Source: Heligmosomoides polygyrus polygyrus (taxonomy: Eukaryota > Nematoda > Chromadorea > Rhabditida > Heligmosomidae). From it: 64,000 bases of DNA. The stretch lies in contig OX377205.1 in the NCBI GenBank assembly GCA_947396885.1, positions 60,980,969-61,044,968 of the forward strand, read 5' to 3'. A model generated the notes under the pieces. The model was given only the letters and a program-made list of their open reading frames with translations, did no database searches and was not told the DNA's origin. This document shows, piece after piece, positions 1 to 11,000 of the stretch; position 1 is the first letter of the stretch; the number at the start of each line of letters is the position of its first letter. A program made the translations under genes and the position numbers.

Positions 1-360
1 AGTTCCTTCCCTAGCCTGGATCTGCGCTCGAAGAGCGCAGAACCCAGCGAGAACTCCCCCTGAGCGAAGAAAGCAGTCTCCATACGAGCAGCTTGCATGG
101 CACACACCCTGGAGTCCCTTCCATAGCTTGGCTTTGCGCTCGACGAGCGCAGAACCTAGCCTCGAACTCCCCCTGAGCGAAGAAAGCAGTCTCCATACGA
201 GCAGCTTGTATGGCACACACCCTGGGGCCGTATTCTCGTGCTCCCCCGTTGGGGGAGAATCAATCAATATCAGCATATCTCACCACACCCCGATCCCCCA
301 TCGGTGGAGACTCGGGGTAGACGAGCATACGGCCCCTGGAGTCCCTTCCCTAGCCTTGTT
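1..360. repeat. Tandem 113-bp repeat, interrupted by a MITE
   Basis: A unit starting near GGAGTCCCTTCC and ending in CACACACCCTG is present twice with a 113-base period; for example GCGAAGAAAGCAG lies at 64 and 177. A third partial copy begins just after the small inverted-repeat element at 225-335. Each unit holds a short palindrome around GCGCTCGACGAGCGC. No coding capacity is evident. Confidence 0.8.
225..335. mobile_element. Harbinger-like MITE, 111 bp, CTG target duplication
   Basis: The ends are inverted repeats, GGGCCGTATTCTCGT on the left and ACGAGCATACGGCCC on the right. CTG flanks both ends (222-224 and 336-338). The neighbouring tandem unit at about 108-118 shows the unoccupied sequence CACCCTGGAGTC, so the insertion boundary is directly visible. 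A 3-bp CWG duplication and GGG/CCC termini suggest the PIF/Harbinger superfamily; that class call is inference. Confidence 0.75.
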
Positions 361-376
361 GCGATTGCACAATGGA

Positions 377-440
377 CGTCTCACCCGACGCCTAAGGTTA
401 CGGTGAGCCGGTCCTGATATCCGCCGTTTATAATCCTGTG
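377..440 (+). repeat. 64-bp dispersed repeat, copy 1
   Basis: This stretch matches 60,931-60,994 in the same orientation with 5 differences in 64 bases. The shared core includes GTTACGGTGAGCCGGTC followed by ATATCCGCCGTTTATAATC. The nature of the repeat is unknown. Confidence 0.75.
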
Positions 441-467
441 TAGCTCACGACCTGCTGCATACGTCAG

Positions 468-609
468 GGGTCGTATGCTATTCTCGCCCGACTCGGGGAC
501 GGTACCCGGCGTGAAAAGTCGATGGCGCATGATGTGCATACCCTGGATGTGGGCGGAGACCGCCTCATACCCGGCCGGGGACGGTTGGGGAGAGAATAGC
601 ATACGGCCC
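468..609. mobile_element. Harbinger-like MITE, 142 bp, CAG target duplication
   Basis: The inverted termini GGGTCGTATGCTATTCTC and GAGAATAGCATACGGCCC match at all but one position. CAG flanks both ends (465-467 and 610-612). The terminal sequence is close to that of the element at 225-335, so the two belong to one family. Confidence 0.75.
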
Positions 610-1480
610 CAGGTTTGAGTTTTTGATATCCCTTCCGCTGTTGCAGGAGCTGCGGAAAACATGCTCTGGTTCAGAAATTGAGTTCAAGTTATAAAACTGA
701 ACAACATTCTTATGTCCAATCTATTTTTAGATGGTGCTTTTTCATGAAAAGCTGAAAAGGTGACGCACTGAAGTGTGGCCTTCTTCGCAGTGAAAATGAT
801 TTTGTGAAAAGTTCCTAACACATGATGTGCAGATTCTGATACAGGTCTAGATAGGAGCTCATCCTGTATCTCCCTCTAAACTGGCAGCTTTCCTTAAGCG
901 CAGCAACTCTAAATGAATTTCTACAGCAGTAACTTCTGTAATCGTGCTTAGCGCTTTCATTTGAGAAATCTTCAAAAAAATCCATATGTTGAGGAAAAAG
1001 AGTGTGGACCTCTCGCTCCAGACTTGCACCCTAAGTTCTTACTAGAAGATAATTCATTGATGTTAAGCAGGCATGTTTTGCTCTATTACATACGCCTTGA
1101 AGACAATTGATACCTGTTGAGAGTGTTTTGTTCAGGCAGAGAACGAGCGGTAACAGTCATTCCACGCACCATTTCGGACGTTTTTAAGCAACATTTGATT
1201 CGCTTTTCTTTCCGTTTCGGTGTTTCCTACTTCGGTTCCCTCCCTTTCCCGCCCATTCTGTTGTCATCCACGTTGCTTTCTTGCAAAGGATTGTCGCACA
1301 TCGCTCGGTAAACTATATCCCTGGTCTAGGTCTGAATGCAGTGTTGTGGGAGTGAAAATGCGAGGTTTATTGGTCTTCGGGCCGGGTTTCACTTAGTTGA
1401 TTGACAAAGAGATGACAGTGGCGAGTTTTCCAGAAAGGAAAGTTGTTCCGAGATCCTGGGCCACGGGTCTTGGGCCGCGG
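610..1480. other. Non-coding stretch, nothing recognised
   Basis: AT-rich sequence with only short open frames and no recognisable repeat or motif. It lies upstream of the RING gene. Confidence 0.5.
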
Positions 1481-1908
1481 ATCGCTGGCCGTTGAAGTCG
1501 CCCTATTGCGGCGACTTTTGCCGCGCTTGCAGCACTATTCGCCGCGTCCGCGGCTACCATTCGTACATAATATCCCGCAGCCGGCCGGGAACCTGCCCTT
1601 GCCCCTGTCCCGAGATGCGGCGAGAAACGCGCTCCATCGTCGGCGGCGTCTTTCCGTTGCCGGCGCGGCGCCGTCGCCTCATTTGGGTTTGTCGCATTCC
1701 ATTCATTTCCACGCTCGCTCTCCTCGGTCCGGTCGCGTTCCGTTGCTCCGTGGTCCCACCGGAGCTCCTCCAACGTCGCAGAGCAGCTGTTTCCGGTCCA
1801 CGTAGATCGTCTCGTGTTGTTGGTGTTGCCGTCCCAAGCGCGAGGGCAGGCGTTCCAAGCTGCTTTCGCTGTATACCTCTGTTCAGCTGTGTACTCCGGT
1901 TTGTCGTC
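1481..1908 (+). promoter_or_regulatory. GC-rich 5' region of the RING gene
   Basis: The 430 bases before the chosen start are GC- and CpG-rich, unlike the AT-rich sequence on either side. The reading frame is open upstream of the ATG at 1909 but the implied peptide is Arg/Pro/Cys-rich and looks like untranslated sequence. TTCAG shortly before the ATG could be a trans-splice or intron acceptor. Promoter function is inference. Confidence 0.35.
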
Positions 1909-2064
1909 ATGAACGCCGAGGGCGGAGAGCATCCGGATGAAGAGCACAAGCCCAACACTAGCATTGCCACCACCACTATCGCGCCCGAGGACAACGCTTC
2001 GGATTGCAACAGTGTGAAGTCGACAACGCTGGTTGATTTGCACGCCTGTGGAATTTGCTTCCAG
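1909..2064 (+). CDS. RING gene exon 1
   Basis: 52 codons from the first sensible ATG to CAG before GTGCGC. The acidic N-terminus is followed by HACGICFQ, the first cysteine pair of the RING. It ends in phase 0. Confidence 0.7.
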
Positions 2065-5000
2065 GTGCGCTCACATTTCAGTGGTTGGGGTAATGTTTTA
2101 CGAGCAGATGAAAGAAAGCGTTCATACTACCATATACTCGAAATTTTCGTGAGGAACGGTGTTACCCTCCGTGGACTGGACCTACTGCTTCATCAGTTAT
2201 AAAAGACGGTACTAAGCGGGCTGGTGCCCGCTCCATTATGAGGCCATGGTCGCGGAACACTCAAAAAAAAATAGTTCCTGTGATCTCCAGAACTAGACAA
2301 GGAAAGGAATTCCGGGGTGTGGCTGATCTAACTTACCCGTTTTAAGGTACCTTGGCAAACAGCGGGCACCAGACCGCTTAGTCGCAAAAAACTTACAAAA
2401 AAACTGCCAGAATTTGTTGCCACCGTAACTCGGTGTGCGATTGGGAACTAGACATGGGATCCGAATCATGCATTTTCCGATATCCCGCCGGATTTATCCG
2501 GTTTCGGATTATCCGAAATCCGGCTCGACCGAAAATGGCGTTATTTGAATCATCCGAAGATCCGGGATTTTCAAAATTAGCCTCATCTGAATCATCCGAG
2601 GATCCGGGGTTTTGAAAAATGCAATAGTTCGGATAAAAGGATGTTAGCGCGCCTTGCTGCGGAACTCTGCGCCGTTGCTAATATGATTTTTGAGGGAGAT
2701 TTTGCTATCATTTGGAGAGAATTCTCTCAGCGCTCCAGCGATCTCGTGCGAGAAGTTTCGTAATCATTTCATAGCCCTTTGCAAGGCTTTATGGTGCATG
2801 ACCAACTCACTATTCAATGGGTAGTCGCGCGATGGGGTCTTAATTCTGTCTGTTCTGGAGGCGCAAAGTGGCTTGGGGTTGGGGTCAGCTTGTAAGGCAG
2901 CGCAACACGACAGCTTTTACACAGCACTGGTGTGTTCTACTCCAGCGGTGAACCGACAAGGGAAGGATACCATCTCTCATCTAAATCATCCGAAGATCCG
3001 GGGTGCTCAAAAATCCGATGATTCGGATAAAATCAGATAAAAGCTCAACTCGCAATGTGTTGAAATCGAGCGAATATTAAGTTCCGGTTGAATTCCAAAC
3101 CGTCGCAAGTTAAGTCTTCCAACTTGATGAGTTGGTTCCAACCCTTTTAGAATTGTTAAAGGCGTGGCTTGTCGCCTTGGATGAGGCTTATGACGCCTTG
3201 TAAAAGTCAAGCTAACTAGCCTCACAGGAGAATAGATGTCTTATATTTTTCTTGGTTTATCCTGCCTCCTTAGTGCTATTCCTAAGCTGTTCTAGATATA
3301 CGTTGTTATGAATACAATCAGCACTTGACATAATTTTAAAGATAGCGCTGTATTTCAAATGCATCTGGTGCATATAGAATTTTAATGTGTGGCGCATGAA
3401 AGGCGAAAGTACTATCCAACACATACTTCCTATACTCTGCTTAACTGAAAATAATTATGTGAATAGAGCGTGAAAACATTTTGCAACACTCTTAACTACA
3501 TACAATTCAGTTATTCCGTGTTTCACGTTGCCCGTCACAGTGATAGGGACCAAGGTCAAAGGACATCTTGGACACTGTGGCATATGCCAGCCGGCTGTTT
3601 CTTTAAGCTTAACCATAGGCGATTGTCAGCGATTTCATAATCTTGGCACCAGATCACCCAGTTAGTGACGCGTAAGTGGGCAACGCGTCAGGGTGATCAG
3701 GATCATGCGCAGACTGCCGTGAGACCGCGAATTGATTAAGTGTGATTTCCGAGTGGGAATCGCACGACCCTAAGTATAATCAGTGGAAACACCAGTGTGT
3801 GATCGTCTCCACACAGAGCCGAGATCACACTTGGGAAGAAAATGTCGTTGAGGGTGGACAGTCTTCATAGAATCCGTTCTGAAAACAGGATCATCATATC
3901 CTACGGTCCTATTCTACAATATGTTTCAGACCACTTCTTGCCGAAGTAAAGCGAAGAAGGATCAAAGTTGAGATGAATTACCGCTGCGGTCAAGATGCTG
4001 TATTATAGGGGTTTCTCGCAGCTAGACGTTTGTTGCCAGTAGGCCGCTCTACTCTTAAAAAAATACACGAAAACGAGGGTGAGCAATGTATACCATTAAG
4101 CTACAACCAATACATATGTAACACACGAAGAGTACAAAAACGCAAAAGGACAACAACAGCCAAACAACCATTAGCAAAAATTAAAACTTGAAGAATCACT
4201 CACCTTCGCGGGATAATCCGTCTCCTCGCCTCGCAGCCGGTCGTCGGCGACCTGAAATTGAATATAACAACCGATACGAAGCAAAAAAAAGTCCAGGAAA
4301 GAGCAGAAATGCAGGACAAAATAAGAAAATGAGAGACGAGCGCCGAAAATAATCAGCTGATCTACGTTATCGACCGCCGAGTTTAAAGGACGCGCCTGCC
4401 TCCAATCTAGGATCCCCTGTGCGAAAGGCTAGAGCGCAGACAGATTCTGCTGGCGCCGCTGGAGCGGCAGCGGCGACAATATCATTATCGCCGCTCAGCG
4501 GCGGCGCGCTCTGCGTCCCTGCCCTATGATGAAGGACAGGGCAGCGGCAACGCCGCAAAAGTGTGCGGAGGCCTTTACAATTTAGTATAGTTCCTCTCAA
4601 TGAAAACGAAATGTTTGGATGATGCCGTCCTATTCTTATGATAGCAGTTTTTTTTAATCGAAATATCTAATGACCATGAGTTTGATCACTTTTCAACAGC
4701 ATTTGTTCCTTCCTGAAATTTTTGGCAATCGTTAACTGTAAATAATTTGGTGTCGTCCGCACAAATGCTGCAAAAACATTCAGAAGGTAAAGAGAGGTAG
4801 GTCATTGATAAAAATCTGATCTGTGTGCCTTTTAATCAAACTTCATGGTTTACGGCTTATGGCCCAAAATGTCGTAGGTCGTAGTTACACACGCTGCTGA
4901 CGGGTAGTCGGACGTTTTCGAAGCAATCTTCATAGTTATTAGGCGTGAGATGCTTTCAGATTCCGCGTGGTCTTTCGCAAAACAAGTTTTGTGTCGTAAT

Positions 5001-8000
5001 TCTTCCAAGGAAGTATAGCAGCATGTACTAGATAAATGTTAGTTCAAGCATTTATCACCTTTAATTTTACGGCTGATGCATCAAGAGGGGTTTTGCACGG
5101 AATTGGTTCACCTGTGTTATAAAGCAGAAGAAGATCCACCTACTTCAGAATTTCTCCAGCGTGAATTATACATCGTGCCAGTTCGACAAAAGATTCCTAA
5201 TTACGTGGATTACCACATGTGGTATGTAGCGGTGTTGCAAAATGGCACCCATTCCCCAAGCCCTATAACCACTTAATGCCGTCTGAGGTTTTTTGTGTCT
5301 TTATGATCGGCTATTTCCTATTAATCCTAGTTTTAACGAATTTGTTAGTTTTCGCTGGCGATCATGTTTTAAAGAATTTAAAACTGGTGTACTCTTCGAA
5401 TTCACCCCAATTAGGAGAAATTGTCTGCCTCTATTAACTGCATTATCCGGTGTTATCCGAATCGGATATCCGATACCCGATCCGAATAAAAATCGTTCAG
5501 CCGAATCATCCGATTATCCGGAAAATCGGCGTTGGATCCAATGTCGATTGGGAACCCGTGGTCCTGCACACTGTTGGTTGTGGATCGTCTTCTTTGGCTT
5601 GATTCCTTGAATAAGTTCTGATATTCCCTCTGATATTCATTACAACCATTCGGCTTTAGGGTCGGCTCCTGTTGCTAGAGTGCTGCAGGATTCTTGTGCA
5701 GCCATATATCCACACATGTCCAGCTCGTACCTACATATATACATAGAAACAGTTTTCACCCCATTGCAAGTGTTTGTGCGGCCCTCGAGAGCGAATGTCA
5801 GAGCCGAGGGTTTTGCCTTAGCATGAAAACAAAGTGTTTAACACATTGACGACATTGCGCGTTTCGCAGTGGTGCGCGCGTGGGAAAGCTGGTTTCTAAG
5901 CTAGCTGCTGCGTACGCATCATTTATGCTGTGTATTGTATCCGACAATATCTAACAAAATCGCTCTTTTTGCTACCTCACTTTGAGGAAAAATCGTGATG
6001 AAAGTTCCTCATCAAAAATGATGTACCTCGTCCCACGCGACCGCCTTTTACGCATCATAAATGCTGCGTATTGTCGTCAATGTGTTAAAGTCGTCATTTC
6101 AAGAGTGCACTTCCCCCCCCCCCTCCTCCCCCTAACCCACATAGCCTCAAAGAAACTGTAAGGCAGATATTCAGGCTTAGATCTTCTTGATGAAATTCAG
6201 TAGTACGTCACTGCAAACGCTCTTCAGCCGAAATTCTATTCTATTCTAACTGACCCATAAAAGACCAACGTAGTGCAAAACTCGTGTTATTTTAAAGTCA
6301 GATATAGCCAACAGGAAAGGCGAATGAAAATAAGAATGAAAACCAAAAATAAAGAAGGAAAACTGCGATGTATTCTTGCTAAGCTGTTCACCAAGAGCTA
6401 TTCACCAACTTCGCATTCTTCGGTTCCTGGAAAAGTCAGGGACGTTCGCAACACTACTCGTTCAAACATTTCAAAGTACAGAGTAATTTTTTCAAGGAAA
6501 TAGAGACAGGATCAGCGATGGAAGTTGCAAAGGGCGAATGACGAGACAGGTGGTTGCCGTAGAGGACCACCGTTGTCGCAGGTGGAAGGAATGGAAAGTG
6601 GGGAACTGCAGCCCGAACCACCACCTGAGACTTAAAATCCCTCTGGACAGGTCGAGTATACCAGAACCTTGCAGAGATCGGAGAAGAGCGCTATTTAGAC
6701 ACTCCTTCCGGTTGACCCCAGGAATACTAATAGTGATCCAGAGCGCCTCGAGTGTCCTGCACGCCGAGATGTTGCATTCTCTAGCTAGGATCGACGCGGA
6801 CAACAGTGGCATCACGCCTGCATAGCAATAGATGTTGTGTTTTCCTATGAAGTCAGGACGATACCATCCAAATGCTTCTTGATCCTTATACAGGGGCGTC
6901 ACCCTTTTCCCTATGATCCACTTCAAATTCATTACATAGCATAGGGTAAACCCCACCTCTCTCTCCCCTTGCCGTGCCTCTCTCCTTCCCGATAGGGAAA
7001 ACTACACAGAATGGAGTTGAAAAAGTCCTGTCGTAATAATAGTAATAGTAATAGTAATAGTTTATTACGACCATTTAAGATGGACGTGAGATAGAACGTA
7101 GATCGTAGATGTGGTTCCGAATAAATTGCCCCTTCGAGGAGAGAAAGGCAACCTCAGATGACTTTATACTGTGAAAGTAAGGAGATGTGAGGTGTAATGC
7201 TAACCAGGAGTAACATGGAATTCGCAGATAGTTCAAAAAAATTAAATATTTAACAGCAGCTGTATAATTAGATGCAAGTAGTGAAAGATCTACAGATAAA
7301 ACCGATTTCCGTTTTTCGAACCTACGGTTGCCACAACAGTTCTTAGCAGCAAACCGAACTCGCACAGCACTAGCAACCTTTCCGCTTTCTGTGAAGTTCT
7401 GTGCGCTCCTAGTTCCAGAGAAAGATAACCGTAGTAGCACGCCGCGACCACGCTGCAGCCGTTTCGCGCCTTGTTGCGCCTACCGAATAGCATAAACGAA
7501 TCCGGAGGTTTTGCCTGTTACCTCCTTTCGTTTTGCAGACGTCGTGTATTGGAGCTAGAATTTAAGTGTGAAATTCGCAGGAAAGCGGAAAATTGCACAT
7601 CTTTTAGTTTTTAGACACCCACAAAATTTTCGGACGAAGATTTTATCCGGGATGCGCTTCGGCATGGTTTTCTATCATAGAACGACTACCCAAACATTCT
7701 TGATGGAGTTTTTTTGGTTGCAAGCGAAACGTTCATTGTATCATATGTTTCAGCTCTATAACGACTCTGATCGCCTGCCGAAAGTGCTGTCGTGCGGACA
7801 TACGAACTGCCTTACTTGCCTGAGCAGGTGGTTGAAGCATGGCTCATCACCCTTCCCTACTTGTGCCGTTTGTCGCCGAGTTACTCATAGACCAGTCCAC
7901 TTACTGCCGAACAACTTCCAGCTTCTGCGTCAGTTCCTAGCTGCCTTTTTCAACGTGACCATGCATGACTGCTACAGTTTTAGAAGTGCTGCGAAGGATG

Positions 8001-11000
8001 AAGTTGATATCCACAGACCACGATCCAGCGCAGAAAAGCGAAGAAGAATCCGCTGCTACTGCTGATGAACAAGTGCCAGGAATTACCGCCGTCTGTGAGC
8101 AAATCGATGGTGAGCTTTTCGTTCGGAGTGTCCGGTGTGTGAAAGAGTCCAGATGATTCGCTGTTGCAGAACATATGAACGAGGTGGCGTCTCTGCTCGA
8201 AAACCAACTGGATCAGTTAAGCACCCAAACTTCAGAAGAAGGTCATCGTGTACCCGTCGGTAAGAGTAACTTCAGAGATCTGGGCCCGACAGCCACTGTG
8301 GGCTAAATTTGGTTGCCTTGCCTTCGCAACCAGTGATTACTTACTGGAGTGGATAGGTGCCTAGACTCTCAAGCAAATCAAATGATTCAGAGTAAAGTCC
8401 TATCTTGTTTTTTTATGGACCTTAATTGTAAAGGCATGAAGGCAGGCCGTTATCAACCAGGGGTCGGGTTCATCAACGACTTACATAACTTTAACAGACT
8501 CAGATATCGCGGCTTATCGCTCATCATATCGCTTGATAAGCCGCGCTATCAGGGATTTCGGCTTTAATTTTCTCTGTTAAATTGCTGTAAGTCGTTGATG
8601 AGTCCGGCCCCAGTTTGTAAGATGCACCACGCATTCTACTTTGCGAGATATGCTCATTTGAATGCGTTTTTAGCCTATATTATGGTAGTGTATGGACCAG
8701 CCATTATTCCCATAGGTGAGGGGCCAATACTCCGAGGTCCTGAATTTAACGGTGGGCCCCAGGGAGGTGTATTGTCTCCGATCTAATTCCTGTTGTACAC
8801 CTATGACCTACATTAATAATTAGGGTCGGGGGAGGGGTGGGTACATTAAAAATGTAGGACCTGCGCCGCAAAGTCTATTCAGGGAAACGCGAGGGAGGGG
8901 GGTGGGGGGAGGGGAGCACCCCTTCTGTGGGTCGGACTGTGGGCCACTCTTCTTTGAATGGACTTTCAGTCATGTTTTCTGCACTACAACAAATTCGAAC
9001 GTGGTGAAGTCGCTTGGTAGCTTACTCTTGTCCTATGCTCAAACCTCTAGAAGAAAAGCTTGTGAAAAGATTACGCACATAAAGTTCGTAATGAAGCACT
9101 CCATGGCAGCGTCGCGTTGTGCAATACTAAACGAGAACTTTTGCACTTTTGCAGACGTGGCTCATACGACGTTCGAGATTGCGATGATTTGTATCTTACC
9201 CTTCCATTGCTATTTTCATGAGAAATATGCTATCTCGCTACATACAATTCATTAGGACTGCCTAATTAAGAAATTTTTAGAATCGAACCATTTTATTCGA
9301 GCGATTGAAGATGCGTCTGCGGATCTTATGGCTCGCTGGGATGCTGCGAAGCGCCACCTTCTGAACTCTAAGAAGATGGTTGGTTTCTGCTCAGTGCTTT
9401 CTTGTCAGATACCTACTTTAGCCAGTTTTCTGCAACGAGGACATCTAATTTCAGAAAACGCGAGCGAGCTCTTCGGTGCCTCTGCTTTTCGCTGGATTTG
9501 GGTGGGAGATATGGACAGATATCGTTTTTTAAACATTTTTGTGATTTGAAAAGAATAACGCTGGGTTTCGTGAGGTTGTCTAGCAGGAAGTAGGTGAGGA
9601 CTCATCGCTGCTCAGCTGTCACTACTCCAACTATAACGAGCTGAACTCACCATTTTCATTTCTAAGGCCTGTCTCATACCTCGTCCCGCAAGAGACAGAC
9701 ATTAAAAACGAAAATGGTGGATTCATTGTGCGGCGCTGTTGAGGCCAAAAGAAATGCGCACCATGAACAGGTGCATTGAACTTGTATAATTTCCTCGCGT
9801 TTTAGCCATCTGATTTAGACCCGTCGAGTTTTTGGGATCGAATCATTACGATGTGCGAGTGTTAGAGGATTACCCGTTCGACGGAATCCACGATTTCCTA
9901 GGCTTGGAGTCTGACACGTACGTTGTTCCGGGATATACAGGCTACATTCAGTTCGAATACTTTGTGGCAGTGTTCGAAGTTTTAATTCAAGCACTAATGG
10001 GAGCCTTCTAGCCCTCCTCACGCATACTCGGATTTTTCCCTGTTCGGAAGCGAAAGCAGCCACGAAACTGCTGTCAGTGCCAGCGAAACGTCTTCCCAAG
10101 CTAACGAGAACTTTTCGAGTGCGGATCCACCTAGAGAAGATGCCGGATTCTCTCATATTTCGGTGAGTACGCACGGACTTTTTTGTTGTTTGGACAGCAA
10201 GGATAAAATAGGAATTGAAATCTTCGCAACTAGAAAATAGGTTGCTTTCTCGGTCTGCATGTATGTTCTTGGACTCACGGGACACCAAGCATGGTGGGGT
10301 TCTTTTTTCCTTCTAAGGGTGTAATTCTCGTTTCTGGACAAACTAGTGACTTATTGCTCTTCACCTCTTCCCAATTTACCTCCAAAATCAAAAGCAATTC
10401 ATTCTAGTAAACGCATATCCATGTTTCGACGTTGGTCCGTGGAACGCCATTATAGTTGAAGCTAAAACTTGTTTGATTAGTGTTCCTAGTGAAGCGATTC
10501 TGAATGCTTTCCACCCTGAAGATGACATCCACTAAGTGATGGTCCCTCACCGAGAGTGTTCTGCTCTGTACCGTTTCCTCATGAAAAATGTTGCCTGGTG
10601 ACCTAGGTGCGGTTGGGAAGCAGCAAACACAATCACTGAGTCGAATTGTATTGTGTCGTTGCACATGAAGTGGCCGATTTTGACTGAAAAGTTTGACAGA
10701 TAATTTTGTTTGGAAGCCGTTTTATTTATCGAAATAAGCTTAGTTACAATTAATACACTTTTCCCAACGTAACAGTAGCTTGAACACATTCCATCGTTGT
10801 AGAAGTCGGAAGTACGAGAATTAATAAAACTTAAGTTTCGACATCATCTTGTTTCTGAATTTTTTTATTCTTCACATGACCATCTAAATACTTGAAAAAA
10901 AAAGATAATCGATAGAGGGGAGATCTGATGAATATGCTGGATGTGGCAGAGTTTCGTATCCTGATTCATCCTTTTTCTGGACAACAATTTTTGAAACGTG

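Noticed and set aside
9587..9735. Exon starting EVGEDSSLLS between exons 5 and 6 of the RING gene
   Set aside because: It overlaps a short inverted repeat and has no donor in the phase required by the 9819 exon. It remains only a weak possibility.
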